64,000 bases of DNA from Zunongwangia sp. ESRF-bin46 (GCA_002631855.1 NTLF01000019.1:124001-188000); one strand, 5' to 3'; positions 15,353-24,702 are shown, counted from the stretch's first letter. Made by a program: numbers and translations. The notes: generated by a model from the letters alone, not told the origin.

Positions 15353-16216
15353 TTAATGATATTTACTGAATATTTTAGTTGCTTCATTATGGGCACTTTC
15401 AAATGCCATAGGATTTATATTACAATCAGCTTTTTCAGTAGTGAAATAACTTAACATTTTTTCAGTCGGCATATTTCCAGTTAATTCATCTTTTGCCATT
15501 GGACATCCTCCAAAACCCTGTATGGCACCGTCAAACCTATGACAACCGGCTTTGTATGCAGCATCGATTTTTTCATGCCACAACGCGGGGGTTGTATGTA
15601 AATGAGCTCCAAACTCAATGTGGGGATAATGGGGAATCAAATTTGAAAACAAATAGTTAATGATATCGGGTGTTGAGGATCCTACCGTATCACTTAATGA
15701 CAAGATTTTAACACCCATGGCCGATAACTTTTCGGTCCACTCTGCTACAATCTCAACATTCCAAGGGTCTCCATAGGGATTACCGAAACCCATTGATAAA
15801 TAAGCAACTACTTGTTTATCGTTTGCATTAGCCAAATTAAGAATTTCTTTCAAAATATCAATGGATTGCGCAATAGTTTTATGTGTATTTCGCATTTGGA
15901 AGTTTTCCGAAATGGAAAAAGGGTAGCCCAAATAGTCAATTTCTGGGTGTTTTACTGCGTCTTCTGCCCCTCGTACATTGGCAACAATTGATAGTAACTT
16001 GCTGTCGGTTTTAGACAGATCTAATTGTGAAAGCACATCGGCCGTATCCTTCATTTGTGGGATTGCCTTGGGTGAAACGAAACTCCCGAAGTCTATGGTA
16101 TCAAAGCCACAGCGCAATAGCGATTGTATATATTGAACCTTACTTTGGGTTGGCACCCAATCTTTTATTCCTTGCATCGCATCTCGGGGACACTCTATTA
16201 ATTTTACTTTTTGCAT
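15353..16216 (-). CDS. Hydroxymethylglutaryl-CoA lyase
   Basis: A 287-residue TIM-barrel enzyme that cleaves HMG-CoA to acetyl-CoA and acetoacetate, the last step of leucine breakdown. Visible active-site features are ECPRD (Arg11-Asp12), SLSDTVG near 173-179, GAHLHTT (metal ligands His205 and His207) and the signature GFGGCPMAKDELTGN with catalytic Cys238. The length matches the bacterial lyase, and there is no targeting sequence. A perfect -7 element (16222-16229) sits only 6 nt before the ATG, so the transcript may be nearly leaderless. The nucleotidase gene follows with 1 nt spacing. Leucine dehydrogenase is encoded 5 kb away. Confidence 0.95.
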   Translation of the reverse strand: MQKVKLIECPRDAMQGIKDWVPTQSKVQYIQSLLRCGFDTIDFGSFVSPKAIPQMKDTADVLSQLDLSKTDSKLLSIVANVRGAEDAVKHPEIDYLGYPFSISENFQMRNTHKTIAQSIDILKEILNLANANDKQVVAYLSMGFGNPYGDPWNVEIVAEWTEKLSAMGVKILSLSDTVGSSTPDIINYLFSNLIPHYPHIEFGAHLHTTPALWHEKIDAAYKAGCHRFDGAIQGFGGCPMAKDELTGNMPTEKMLSYFTTEKADCNINPMAFESAHNEATKIFSKYH

Positions 16217-16221
16217 TACCC

Positions 16222-16229
16222 CAAAGATA
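16222..16229 (-). promoter_or_regulatory. -7 element directly before the HMG-CoA lyase gene
   Basis: TATCTTTG on the minus strand is a perfect TAnnTTTG, but it ends 5 nt before the ATG at 16216. No well-spaced TTG is visible. If used, transcription would begin at or beside the start codon. Confidence 0.45.
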
Positions 16230-16270
16230 CAGGATTTTAAAATGCAAACTTTAGCTTTTTCTTATTCCCA

Positions 16271-16906
16271 TCATGGGATTAAAATAAAAACTGCTATTCC
16301 TATAAAAACGACTATTTGTAACCATTTTAAAATAACACCTACTGATTTGTGCTTAACTATGTAAGAAGAAATACTACCAGCCAAAACAGCAATTAAGCCA
16401 AATACCAAAAATGAAATTACCATAAAAATAATTCCTAAAATATAAAATTGACTCACGGTATTTTCAGTTTCATTCCAAAGAAAGGCAGGGAAAAATGCCA
16501 AAAAGAAGATCATCACCTTGGGGTTTACCAAGTTCATGATGACACCTTGTTTAAACAGTTGAACATTTGTTTTTGTAGGTGTTCTATTGGTTTTTCCTTC
16601 CGAAGTAACAGGAACGGCAATCGTTGCATCATTTTTAAACACAACATACGCTAAATACAGTAAGTACAATGCACCCAGCACCTTGATGCCGTAAAATAAT
16701 GTTGGCGAAGTGGTAATTATAGCTGAAAGGCCAAAGGCCAAAAAAGTAGTATGCACAATACATCCCGTAACCAAACCTGCTGTGGTTGCCAAGCCACTTT
16801 TTACACCGTTAACCAACGATTGTGTTAACACGTATATGTTATCAGGTCCTGGCGAAAAAGCTAACGCCGCAGTTGCCAATGCAAATGATAAAAGGTTTTC
16901 GGTCAT
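16271..16906 (-). CDS. LysE-family amino-acid exporter
   Basis: A 211-residue inner-membrane protein with about six transmembrane helices. It carries the RhtB/LysE hallmark [18 protein letters not shown] at residues 18-35, then [13 protein letters not shown] hydrophilic loop lies near residues 77-95 and a second membrane half with [16 protein letters not shown] follows. The family exports amino acids or derivatives by proton exchange; the substrate cannot be assigned. Its start overlaps the pyrD stop by 4 nt, so the two are co-transcribed and translationally coupled. This linkage is positional, not obviously metabolic. Confidence 0.92.
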   Translation of the reverse strand: MTENLLSFALATAALAFSPGPDNIYVLTQSLVNGVKSGLATTAGLVTGCIVHTTFLAFGLSAIITTSPTLFYGIKVLGALYLLYLAYVVFKNDATIAVPVTSEGKTNRTPTKTNVQLFKQGVIMNLVNPKVMIFFLAFFPAFLWNETENTVSQFYILGIIFMVISFLVFGLIAVLAGSISSYIVKHKSVGVILKWLQIVVFIGIAVFILIP

Positions 16907-17928
16907 ACACTGTGTTCCTGCCTTAAAATAGCTTTATTTATATCTTTAATTAATTGTGGCCCTTCATAGATAAAACCCGTGTACAATTGTATAAGACTCG
17001 CACCAGCTTCAAGTTTTTCAAGCGCATCATTCACGCTATGAATCCCTCCTACCCCAATTATCGGGAATGCTTTATTGCTTTTTTCTGAAAGAAACCGAAT
17101 CACCTCTGTTGAACGATGCGTCAACGGCTTTCCACTTAAACCTCCCATTTCAGCTTTATTTTCTGAAACCAATCCGTCTCGGTTTATGGTCGTGTTAGTG
17201 GCAATTACCCCATCTATTTTAGTTTCTGAAACAATTTCAATAATATCCAATAATTGTTCATCGGTTAAATCTGGGGCAATTTTTAACAATATTGGCTTTC
17301 GTTTTGATTGTAAATCATTTTTATTTTGAAGTGTTTGTAGTAATCGGGTTAATGGCTCTTTATCCTGTAATGCTCTTAAGTTTGGCGTGTTCGGTGAACT
17401 TACATTTACTACAAAATAATCTACATAATCAAATAAAGCCTCAAAGCAAATTACATAATCGGTAACTGCTTCGTCATTGGCTGTGACTTTGTTTTTCCCA
17501 ATATTCCCTCCGATAAGAACATTTGTATTCTTTTTTAAACGCTCAACCGCTTCTTCAACTCCACCGTTATTAAAACCCATTCGGTTAATAATTGCACTAT
17601 CAGACTGTAATCGAAATAGTCTTTTTTTAGGGTTTCCTGGTTGTGGCTTCGGGGTAACAGTTCCTATCTCTATAAAACCAAAACCTAGGTTAGAAAGTTC
17701 TTTATATAGTTTAGCGTCTTTATCAAATCCCGCTGCCAATCCCACAGGGTTAGGAAATTTTAAACCAAAAACTTCTTGTTCAAGCCTTTTATCATTTACC
17801 TTATATAGACTTTTAAAGAGTCCACCAAGTCCTAGGTTGTTTAAAAACCTAATTAACTTAAAAGTAAAGTGATGTACTTTTTCCGGATCAAATTGAAAAA
17901 GGATGGGACGAATTATAGATTTGTACAT
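16903..17928 (-). CDS. pyrD: Dihydroorotate dehydrogenase (quinone), class 2
   Basis: A 341-residue FMN enzyme that oxidises dihydroorotate to orotate in pyrimidine synthesis, using membrane quinone. The N-terminal amphipathic region ([20 protein letters not shown]) marks the class 2 membrane-associated type. FMN and substrate motifs include [44 protein letters not shown] (catalytic Ser in SSPNTP), LKIAPD and GVGGI. The -7 element TATTTTTG lies at 17948-17955. The gene overlaps the LysE exporter start by 4 nt at its 3' end. Confidence 0.97.
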   Translation of the reverse strand: MYKSIIRPILFQFDPEKVHHFTFKLIRFLNNLGLGGLFKSLYKVNDKRLEQEVFGLKFPNPVGLAAGFDKDAKLYKELSNLGFGFIEIGTVTPKPQPGNPKKRLFRLQSDSAIINRMGFNNGGVEEAVERLKKNTNVLIGGNIGKNKVTANDEAVTDYVICFEALFDYVDYFVVNVSSPNTPNLRALQDKEPLTRLLQTLQNKNDLQSKRKPILLKIAPDLTDEQLLDIIEIVSETKIDGVIATNTTINRDGLVSENKAEMGGLSGKPLTHRSTEVIRFLSEKSNKAFPIIGVGGIHSVNDALEKLEAGASLIQLYTGFIYEGPQLIKDINKAILRQEHSV

Positions 17929-17947
17929 AGGCCAAAGGAATCTTCGG

Positions 17948-17955
17948 CAAAAATA
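17948..17955 (-). promoter_or_regulatory. pyrD -7 promoter element
   Basis: TATTTTTG on the minus strand matches TAnnTTTG exactly and lies about 20 nt before the pyrD ATG. A -33 TTG at the best spacing is not obvious. The region is shared with the divergent pepT promoter. Confidence 0.5.
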
Positions 17956-18016
17956 GCAAGAAAGTATGTATTAATTATTTTGAATATGCTTTAATTTGTA
18001 CTGCAAAAGAAAAATT

Positions 18017-19258
18017 ATGATAGAAAAACAACACCTTATCGATCGCTTTTTTAGCTACGTAACCGTAGATACCGAAAGCGACCCCGAAAGCAACACCACG
18101 CCGAGTACAGAAAAACAATGGAACCTTGCCAATGCACTTGTAGACGAATTAAAAAGAATTGGACTCCAAGATGTGACTATAGATGAGAATGCATACATCA
18201 TGGCAACACTACCCTCAAATATTGACCATGAAGTTCCTGTAATAGGTTTTGTATCGCATTTTGACACCACCCCAGATTTTACCGGTGCCAATGTAAATCC
18301 GCAGATTGTAGAAAACTATGATGGTAAAGACATTGTTTTAAATGCTGAAGAAAATATTGTTTTATCCCCAGATGATTTTGATGATCTTTTATTGTACAAA
18401 GGTCAAACCATCATCACTACAGATGGTACAACTTTATTGGGTGCAGATGATAAGGCAGGGATTGCTGAAATCGTTTCGGCCATGGAATATCTAGTAAATC
18501 ACCCTGAAATTAAACACGGAAAGATACGTGTTGGCTTTACTCCAGATGAAGAAATTGGCCGAGGCGCTCACAAATTTGATGTAGAAAAATTTGGTGCAGA
18601 ATGGGCTTACACCATGGACGGAAGCCAGATTGGCGAATTGGAATACGAAAACTTTAACGCAGCAGGAGCTGTTGTTACTGTGAAAGGTAAAATTGTACAT
18701 CCCGGTTACGCCAAAGGTAAAATGATAAACAGTATGTATATCGCCACAGATTATATTAATTCGTTACCAAGGATGGAAACACCTGAACATACCGAAGACC
18801 GAGAAGGGTTTTTCCACTTATACAGCGTTAATGGAGAAGTTGATAGCACCAAGTTACAATATATTATTCGTGACCATGATAAAAATCATTTTGAAGCTAG
18901 AAAAGAAATGATGATCAAACTGGCCAATGACATAAACACTCAACACGGGAAAGAAGTTGTGACTGTAGAAATTTCAGATCAATACTTTAATATGCGTGAA
19001 AAGATTGAACCTGTTATGCATATTGTTGATATTGCTGAAAAAGCTATGAAACAAGCCAATATTGAACCTAACATTAAACCCATTAGAGGTGGAACTGATG
19101 GTTCTCAACTAAGCTTTAAGGGGTTGCCTTGTCCAAATATTTTTGCAGGCGGACACAACTTCCACGGGCGGTATGAATATGTCCCTGTTGAAAGTATGCA
19201 AAAAGCTATTGAAGTAATTGTTAATATTGCACAATTAGTCGCAGAGAAAGAGTCTTAA
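18017..19258 (+). CDS. pepT: Peptidase T (tripeptide aminopeptidase)
   Basis: Start chosen at ATG 18017 ([23 protein letters not shown]), the usual N-terminus; an in-frame TTG 21 nt upstream is unlikely. The 413-residue cytosolic M20 metallopeptidase removes the N-terminal residue from tripeptides. The dinuclear zinc site is visible: His81 and Asp83 (SHFDTTP), Asp144 (GADDKAG), the Glu pair at 178-179 (PDEEIGRG) and the C-terminal His in [10 protein letters not shown]. The dimerisation lid lies between about residues 205 and 320. It is divergent from pyrD and ends at a strong hairpin terminator. Confidence 0.96.
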   Translation: MIEKQHLIDRFFSYVTVDTESDPESNTTPSTEKQWNLANALVDELKRIGLQDVTIDENAYIMATLPSNIDHEVPVIGFVSHFDTTPDFTGANVNPQIVENYDGKDIVLNAEENIVLSPDDFDDLLLYKGQTIITTDGTTLLGADDKAGIAEIVSAMEYLVNHPEIKHGKIRVGFTPDEEIGRGAHKFDVEKFGAEWAYTMDGSQIGELEYENFNAAGAVVTVKGKIVHPGYAKGKMINSMYIATDYINSLPRMETPEHTEDREGFFHLYSVNGEVDSTKLQYIIRDHDKNHFEARKEMMIKLANDINTQHGKEVVTVEISDQYFNMREKIEPVMHIVDIAEKAMKQANIEPNIKPIRGGTDGSQLSFKGLPCPNIFAGGHNFHGRYEYVPVESMQKAIEVIVNIAQLVAEKES

Positions 19259-19283
19259 ACCTCTTGTTACTTCTTAAACAAAA

Positions 19284-19313
19284 AAAACCGCAACTCGAAA
19301 GTTGCGGTTTTTT
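19284..19313. terminator. Bidirectional terminator between pepT and yajC
   Basis: CCGCAACT (19288-19295) pairs with AGTTGCGG (19300-19307) around a CGAA tetraloop. It is flanked by an A-run and a T-run, so it works on both strands. Confidence 0.88.
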
Positions 19314-19331
19314 AATTCAGTTAAGGATACA

Positions 19332-19634
19332 CTATTTTTTTTCCTTTTTTGCAGGAGTCGCGGGAGCGTTCAATTTACCGCTCATTTCCATAGAAAGAGC
19401 TGAACGTTCAAACTTCATTTTACCAGCACCAGTTTCAATAATGCAGGTACCATCGTCGTTTAAGTCTAAAATTTTACCGTGCAATCCGCTTTTGGTAACT
19501 ACCTTGTCCCCTTTCTTAATTTCTTGTGCAAACTTTTTTTCCTGTTTTTGCTTTTTCATTTGCGGACGTATTAAAAATAAATACATCACAGCAAATAATA
19601 AGATTATAGGGAGAAAGCCTTGAATTTGTTCCAT
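19332..19634 (-). CDS. yajC: Preprotein translocase subunit YajC
   Basis: A 100-residue single-span membrane protein. The N-terminal helix (LPIILLFAVMYLFLIRPQMKK, with the conserved RPQ) is followed by a small basic cytosolic domain with GDKVVTKSGLHGKI. YajC binds SecD/SecF and assists the Sec translocon. It is downstream of DUF1573 and nusB genes in the same direction, an order common in Bacteroidetes. The tail (LNAPATPAKKEKK) is Ala/Lys-rich and disordered. Confidence 0.95.
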   Translation of the reverse strand: MEQIQGFLPIILLFAVMYLFLIRPQMKKQKQEKKFAQEIKKGDKVVTKSGLHGKILDLNDDGTCIIETGAGKMKFERSALSMEMSGKLNAPATPAKKEKK

Positions 19635-19662
19635 AAAAATAGTCTATTCTTTAAATTTGTAT

Positions 19663-20145
19663 TTAGCTTGTTTTAAGCATGTTTGAGCTTCCGCTAGCAC
19701 CATCTTTAGGTGTAACAAATGCTTTTATTTTTAAGGTTTCTTTTCCGTTTTTAGTATTGGCAACTATGGTTACGGTTTTACTTACTTGGTTAACACCACT
19801 ACCATTGTACTTAACTAAAAGTTGTCCTTGCTCACCTGGGGCAACGGCTTCTTTAGAATATTCTGGTACAGTACAACCACAGCTACTTGTAGCATTCACT
19901 ATTACTAATGGCGCATCACCTGTATTTGTAAATGTAAATTCGTGTTCTACATTGGTACCTTTGTCTATTGTTCCAAAGTCAAACTCACTTTCTTGAAATG
20001 TCATTACAGGAAACTTAGTTGCTTCTGCGTCACGATCTGCAGCAGCAGCTACATTTTCCTCGTTTACTTTGTCTGAAGCTTTTTCTTTACAAGATGTAAA
20101 AGCGAAAGCAGATAATACTGCTAAAATTAAAATTGATTTTTTCAT
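19663..20145 (-). CDS. DUF1573 lipoprotein
   Basis: A 160-residue lipoprotein: signal peptide, lipobox TSC (Cys19), an Asp/Glu/Ala linker and one DUF1573 immunoglobulin-like domain at about 55-150. Typical motifs are FDFGTIDKGTNVEHEFTFTNTG, SSCGCTVPEYSK and APGEQGQLLVKYN. The SSCGC pair is strongly conserved in the family, but its purpose is unknown. It is exposed to the periplasm or surface. It sits between nusB and yajC, an order conserved in this phylum, although no functional tie has been shown that I know of. Confidence 0.92.
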   Translation of the reverse strand: MKKSILILAVLSAFAFTSCKEKASDKVNEENVAAAADRDAEATKFPVMTFQESEFDFGTIDKGTNVEHEFTFTNTGDAPLVIVNATSSCGCTVPEYSKEAVAPGEQGQLLVKYNGSGVNQVSKTVTIVANTKNGKETLKIKAFVTPKDGASGSSNMLKTS

Positions 20146-20195
20146 AGGATAATTATTTATGTTTAAGCGCCGCTAAAATACTCAATTTTTTACTT

Positions 20196-21140
20196 CTATC
20201 GAAGACCACGGCCTAATTTATTCAGTTTCCCCTCTTTTGTATATTCTTTTACCAGTTTGTCCAATATTCCGTTGATAAAGCTGCTACTCTTGGGAGTTGA
20301 GTATTCTTTTGATATTTCAAGACATTCATTAATGGTTGCCCGTTCAGGAATAGAAGAAAAGTACAGAAACTCTGCAATCCCAATTTTAAGGATAATCATG
20401 TCAATATCTGCGATACGATCTTTATCCCAATTTGGTGTTTTGCCATCTATTTCATTATCTAATTTTTCATTATTTAAAATGACTTTTCTAAGTAGTTTTA
20501 AAGCAAACTCTCTATCATCATCATTTTTATATAATGAAGGAACTAGAATAGAAGCAACATTTTTTTCTGAAATTTTAGAGAGCATTTTAACCATTGCCGT
20601 ATTTACCAATGGAAAATCATCTAGCCAAGTTAAGCGCTTATCTTCCAGATATTCATAAAGTTTTTCGTTGGGCGCAACTACTTCTTTATAAAATTTAACC
20701 AAGAAATCCCTGTCCTCTTTAAACGAAGCTTCCTTTTTTGAAATATACTCATGGTAAAAGTCTTGCTCTTTTAGCGAGTTGAAAATAATATTTACATATT
20801 CATTTTCATTCTGCCAATAATTAAGTTTTTTATTCTTGAGTATTTCAGCAAGTTCTGGATTTGCTTCAATAAGCTGGATTACTTTATTGTCAACAAACGT
20901 TCGGTTTGGGTTTTTTTCTTCGGCGGTTGCCAAATGTTTTTGTTGTGATTTCTGAAGGTAGCTTTCAGCGTGATCTTTTACTTCTACCAATAATTGAAGC
21001 AGCAACACATACAGGTCTTGCATTTGATCCATGCTGTACAATAGAAATTTTTCCTGCTTGTCAAGGTCTTGGTGTTCACTTTGAAAAAAAGCGTATGTTG
21101 ATTGTAAAACCTTAACTCTAATATGTCTTCTTGTGAGCAT
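20196..21140 (-). CDS. nusB: Transcription antitermination factor NusB, long Bacteroidetes form
   Basis: A 314-residue protein, about twice the length of E. coli NusB. The N-terminus MLTRRHIRVKVLQSTYAFFQS is the usual NusB start. The middle (about 60-165) is an added charged helical region. The canonical NusB fold resumes around VNTAMVKMLSKI and continues through IADIDMIILKIGIAEFLYFSSIPERATINECLEISKEYS-type helices to the C-terminus FINGILDKLVKEY. NusB with NusE binds boxA of rRNA transcripts. It heads the nusB-DUF1573-yajC group, and its promoter lies at 21199 with a hairpin in the leader. Confidence 0.93.
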   Translation of the reverse strand: MLTRRHIRVKVLQSTYAFFQSEHQDLDKQEKFLLYSMDQMQDLYVLLLQLLVEVKDHAESYLQKSQQKHLATAEEKNPNRTFVDNKVIQLIEANPELAEILKNKKLNYWQNENEYVNIIFNSLKEQDFYHEYISKKEASFKEDRDFLVKFYKEVVAPNEKLYEYLEDKRLTWLDDFPLVNTAMVKMLSKISEKNVASILVPSLYKNDDDREFALKLLRKVILNNEKLDNEIDGKTPNWDKDRIADIDMIILKIGIAEFLYFSSIPERATINECLEISKEYSTPKSSSFINGILDKLVKEYTKEGKLNKLGRGLR

Positions 21141-21171
21141 ATTTTAAAATAAAGAACATTTATAAATAAAC

Positions 21172-21198
21172 AACGCACAAGCTATTTCTTGTGCGTTG
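21172..21198 (-). terminator. Hairpin after the leucine dehydrogenase gene, in the nusB leader
   Basis: On the minus strand CAACGCACAAG pairs with CTTGTGCGTTG around AAATAG, followed by TTTATTTATAAA. It can end the leucine dehydrogenase transcript. Because the -7 element at 21199-21206 sits directly before it, it would also be the first structure of the nusB mRNA. Confidence 0.65.
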
Positions 21199-21206
21199 CA
21201 AATATA
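21199..21206 (-). promoter_or_regulatory. nusB -7 promoter element
   Basis: TATATTTG on the minus strand matches TAnnTTTG exactly. The upstream region is AT-rich with no clear TTG. The predicted transcript starts inside the hairpin that follows. Confidence 0.45.
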
Positions 21207-21227
21207 CTATTTTAATATAGTTAAAAA

Positions 21228-22325
21228 CTACATTTTTTCTTTTCTTGCCGCTATTCTAGCGTTTGCCATATCGAAGGCTGCTTGATGTGTAGTAACATCT
21301 TTACTCTCTGCGTTCTTCAATATTTCAAGCGTCGTGTTATAGATGTTTTCCGTCTTACGGATTATTTCTTGACGACCGTAGTTTTCAAGCTCGGCATATA
21401 CATTTATAATTCCACCGGCATTTATTAAAAAGTCTGGTGCATATACAATGCCTCTGTCACGTAATTGCAACCCGTGTTTTTGCTCTTCTGCTAACTGGTT
21501 GTTAGCTGCTCCTGCAATCACTTTTGCTTTAAGCTGATTTATCGTTTGGTCGTTTACAGTTGCTCCAAGTGCACATGGTGCATAGATATCCATTTCTTCT
21601 GCATAGATATTATCTCCTTCATAGATAGTTGCGCTATACTTATCGCGAACTTCCTCTAAACGTTCTTGGTTAATATCTGTAATATACACTTTAGCGCCTT
21701 CGTTAGTAAGGTTTTCCACTAAAGCTTCCCCTACATTTCCGATTCCTTGAACATATACTACGCGGTCTTCTAATATATCGGTCCCGAAAGCATATTTCGC
21801 TGCAGCTTTCATCCCCATAAATACTCCATAAGCAGTAATAGGTGATGGATTTCCTGCTCCTCCTAATGTTTCAGAAATACCAGTAACGTAAGGTGTCACC
21901 GAGCGAACTAAATCCATATCACCAGTTGTCATCCCAATATCCTCAGCAGTAATGTACTTTCCGCTTAACGAATGAACAAACTCCCCAAAGCGTTTCATTA
22001 GCTCTGGCGTTTTTTGCGTTTTTGCATCACCAATAATAACTGCCTTACCACCACCAAGATTTAATCCTGTAATTGCAGATTTAAATGTCATCCCTCGAGA
22101 TAAACGAAGGACATCATTTAAGGCTTCCCATTCACTGGTGTATTGCCACATTCTAGTACCTCCCAAAGCAGGTCCTAAAACCGTATTGTGGATACCAATT
22201 ATTGCTTTTAATCCTTTATCTTTGTCGTTGCAAAAAACGATTTGCTCGTGATTGTCGAAAGACATCTGCCCGAAAACGGGATCAACTTTTTGAAGTTCAT
22301 TTGTATTTAATACTTCAGTCACCAT
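21228..22325 (-). CDS. Leucine dehydrogenase (Glu/Leu/Phe/Val dehydrogenase family)
   Basis: A 365-residue NAD-dependent amino-acid dehydrogenase that deaminates branched-chain amino acids to 2-oxo acids. The substrate and catalytic lysines are visible as Lys82 (MTFKSA) and Lys94 (GLNLGGGKAVI). The Rossmann NAD site is GIGNVGEALVENL, followed by an acidic residue after VYITD. The length and IYAPCALGA segment match leucine rather than glutamate dehydrogenases. An excellent promoter lies at 22366-22396. It is placed near HMG-CoA lyase (15.4 kb), consistent with leucine catabolism, although the genes are not in one operon. Confidence 0.93.
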   Translation of the reverse strand: MVTEVLNTNELQKVDPVFGQMSFDNHEQIVFCNDKDKGLKAIIGIHNTVLGPALGGTRMWQYTSEWEALNDVLRLSRGMTFKSAITGLNLGGGKAVIIGDAKTQKTPELMKRFGEFVHSLSGKYITAEDIGMTTGDMDLVRSVTPYVTGISETLGGAGNPSPITAYGVFMGMKAAAKYAFGTDILEDRVVYVQGIGNVGEALVENLTNEGAKVYITDINQERLEEVRDKYSATIYEGDNIYAEEMDIYAPCALGATVNDQTINQLKAKVIAGAANNQLAEEQKHGLQLRDRGIVYAPDFLINAGGIINVYAELENYGRQEIIRKTENIYNTTLEILKNAESKDVTTHQAAFDMANARIAARKEKM

Positions 22326-22365
22326 AATATTTTTTGTTTTTTAAACATCCCTTAAAAAGGACGTG

Positions 22366-22396
22366 CAAAAATACGGGTTTATTGATAATCACACAA
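22366..22396 (-). promoter_or_regulatory. Leucine dehydrogenase promoter
   Basis: TATTTTTG (22366-22373, minus strand) with TTG (22394-22396) exactly 20 nt upstream. It is among the best matches to the Bacteroidetes consensus in the window. Confidence 0.75.
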
Positions 22397-22445
22397 AGAA
22401 AATATTACTAAAAGAAGAATTTGTTAATAATTTTTAACACCCTAA

Positions 22446-24200
22446 ATGAAAGAACTACAGTTTCTAAATCAATATTTTATAAAATACCGCGGTCGCCTTT
22501 TAGCAGGGCTTTTAATTACCATTGCCGCCACTATCTTTACAATTGTCGTCCCAAAAAAAATTGGTGACTCTGTAGATGTAGTTCGTGCTTATACTGAGGG
22601 TGATATTACAGACCTTGCTTATGTGAAAAGTGAGTTGTTAGAAAACATTTTGCTTATCCTTGGCGCCACCTTGCTTTCAGCATTTTTTACATTCCTTATG
22701 AGGCAGACTATTATTGTAGTTTCCCGCCACGTGGAATTTGATTTAAAAAACAGAATATTTCAGCAATATGAAAGGCTTTCACTGGGTTTTTATAAGCAGA
22801 ACCGTACAGGTGATTTAATGAACCGTATTAGTGAAGATGTCTCTAAAGTACGGTTATATGTAGGGCCAGCTGTAATGTACAGTACAAGGACCATAACGCT
22901 TTTTATTGTTGCTATTAGCTATATGTTTTATACCGCTCCTACATTAACTGCGTATGCCATAGCACCACTCCCCATACTTTCAGTACTGATTTACAAGTTA
23001 AGTGTTGAAATCAACAAAAAAAGTACAGCTGTTCAACAGTACTTATCTAAACTTACCTCTTTTACCCAAGAAAGCTTTAGCGGTGTTGCTGTTATTAAAG
23101 CTTACGGAATTGAGCCACGTACCAATGGAAATTTTGCTGATTTGGCAGAAGGCAGCCGCGAAAAAAACATCGACTTAGCAAAGGTACAAGCGCTTTTCTT
23201 CCCAATGATGATTTTATTGATAGGCGCTAGTAATATTTTAGTGATCTATATAGGTGGCCAACAATTTATAGATGGAAAAATTGAGATAGGAACCATTGTC
23301 GAGTTTTTAATTTATGTAAATATGCTAACCTGGCCGGTAGCAGTGGTAGGTTTTGTAAGCTCGATGATACAAAGAGCAGAAGCTTCACAAAAAAGAATCA
23401 ATGAATTTTTAAGTGAAGAGCCCGAAATTAAAAACCAAACAGCCAAAGAAACACGTATTAAAGGAAAAATAACCTTTGAGAATTTGTCCTACACCTATCC
23501 AGATACAAACATTACGGCTTTAAAGAATGTTTCATTTAGTGTTAACCCAGGTGAAACATTGTCTATAATTGGACATACAGGTTCAGGAAAATCTACCATA
23601 CTTGAATTAATTGGTAGATTATATGATGTACAAAAAGGAACCCTTAAAATTGATGACACCCCGGTTAAGCAGCTAAACTTAGATGGTTTACGCGGTAGTA
23701 TTGGGTATGTACCTCAAGATGCTTTTCTATTCAGTGATAGTATTAAAAACAATATCCGGTTTGGTAAAGAAGAAGCTGATGAAAAGGAAGTGATTCAGGC
23801 TGCTAAAAGAGCTGCTGTACATAAAAATATTATTGGTTTCAGTAAAGGATATGATACTGTTTTAGGTGAACGAGGCATTACATTAAGTGGTGGACAAAAA
23901 CAACGTGTATCGATTGCCAGAGCTATTATAAAAGATCCACAAATATTATTGTTCGATGATTGCCTTTCAGCCGTGGATACTGAAACAGAAGAAGAAATTC
24001 TAAACAATCTGCACGAAATTTCTCGCGATAAAACAACTATAATTGTGAGTCACCGTATTTCTTCAGCAAAAAATGCCAATAAAATAATAGTTTTGGATGA
24101 AGGCAAAATCATACAGCAAGGCACTCATAATCAACTTGTAAACCAAGACGGCTATTACAAAGAACTGTATGCAAAACAACTTTCAGAAAAAGAAATGTAG
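22446..24200 (+). CDS. ABC transporter, fused permease and ATPase (exporter type)
   Basis: A 584-residue half-transporter that acts as a homodimer or heterodimer. The N-terminal membrane domain (about 15-310) has six helices. The ATPase domain (about 338-575) has Walker A GHTGSGKST, the Q-loop YVPQDAF, signature LSGGQKQR, Walker B ILLFDDCLSAVD and the switch His in IIVSHRIS. The Walker B ends in Asp-Asp-Cys: the usual catalytic Glu after the Asp is replaced by Asp. This often marks a degenerate or slow site in heterodimeric exporters, but no partner gene is adjacent. Substrates may be lipids, drugs or peptides; not assignable. Confidence 0.93.
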   Translation: MKELQFLNQYFIKYRGRLLAGLLITIAATIFTIVVPKKIGDSVDVVRAYTEGDITDLAYVKSELLENILLILGATLLSAFFTFLMRQTIIVVSRHVEFDLKNRIFQQYERLSLGFYKQNRTGDLMNRISEDVSKVRLYVGPAVMYSTRTITLFIVAISYMFYTAPTLTAYAIAPLPILSVLIYKLSVEINKKSTAVQQYLSKLTSFTQESFSGVAVIKAYGIEPRTNGNFADLAEGSREKNIDLAKVQALFFPMMILLIGASNILVIYIGGQQFIDGKIEIGTIVEFLIYVNMLTWPVAVVGFVSSMIQRAEASQKRINEFLSEEPEIKNQTAKETRIKGKITFENLSYTYPDTNITALKNVSFSVNPGETLSIIGHTGSGKSTILELIGRLYDVQKGTLKIDDTPVKQLNLDGLRGSIGYVPQDAFLFSDSIKNNIRFGKEEADEKEVIQAAKRAAVHKNIIGFSKGYDTVLGERGITLSGGQKQRVSIARAIIKDPQILLFDDCLSAVDTETEEEILNNLHEISRDKTTIIVSHRISSAKNANKIIVLDEGKIIQQGTHNQLVNQDGYYKELYAKQLSEKEM

Positions 24201-24263
24201 TGTTTACTTGCCATATTTCTATTTTTTTTAGATTTTTGGCTAACATTAACAAAACCTAAACCA

Positions 24264-24647
24264 ATGAGCGAGCAGTATACGATGGAGAAAGAAGAAATAC
24301 AATCTAAAGTGATGCGGGCGGGACGTCGCACGTATTTTTTTGACGTACGAGCTACTAAAGCTGGAGATTATTATCTTACAATTACTGAAAGTAAAAAATT
24401 TACAAATGATGATGGTTCTTACCACTATAAGAAGCACAAGATTTATTTGTACAAAGAAGATTTTCAGGATTTTAGAGACAATCTCGAAGAGATGACCGAT
24501 TTTATTATCGATGAAAAAGGTGAAGAAGTAATCAGTGAGCGTCATCAAAAAGATTTCAAAAAAGAAGAAAGCACCGATTCACAAGTAAAAGCAAACGGTG
24601 ACGATACAACATCAAGTTTTACAGACGTAAGCTTTGATGATATATAA
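24264..24647 (+). CDS. DUF3276 protein, PUR-domain nucleic-acid binder
   Basis: A 127-residue protein with one PUR-alpha-like repeat at about 12-85: EIQSKVMRAGRRTYFFDVRATKAGDYYLTITES and the YHYKKHKIYLYKEDFQDF segment. The tail is charged and disordered (about 90-127). The family is almost universal in Bacteroidetes, and PUR domains bind single-stranded DNA or RNA; homodimerisation would be needed to form a full PUR fold. It is a single-gene unit with a strong terminator. The cellular role in bacteria is unknown. Confidence 0.9.
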   Translation: MSEQYTMEKEEIQSKVMRAGRRTYFFDVRATKAGDYYLTITESKKFTNDDGSYHYKKHKIYLYKEDFQDFRDNLEEMTDFIIDEKGEEVISERHQKDFKKEESTDSQVKANGDDTTSSFTDVSFDDI

Positions 24648-24674
24648 GCCTAGCTTCTAAAAATATTGAATAAG

Positions 24675-24702
24675 CCGCCTCGTCTTTCGAGGCGGTTTTT
24701 TT
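24675..24702 (+). terminator. Terminator after the PUR-domain gene
   Basis: CCGCCTCG (24675-24682) pairs with CGAGGCGG (24688-24695) around TCTTT, followed by seven T. Confidence 0.9.

Noticed and set aside
16027-16254. 75-codon open frame opposite HMG-CoA lyase
   Set aside because: Overlaps conserved active-site codons on the other strand; no own signals.
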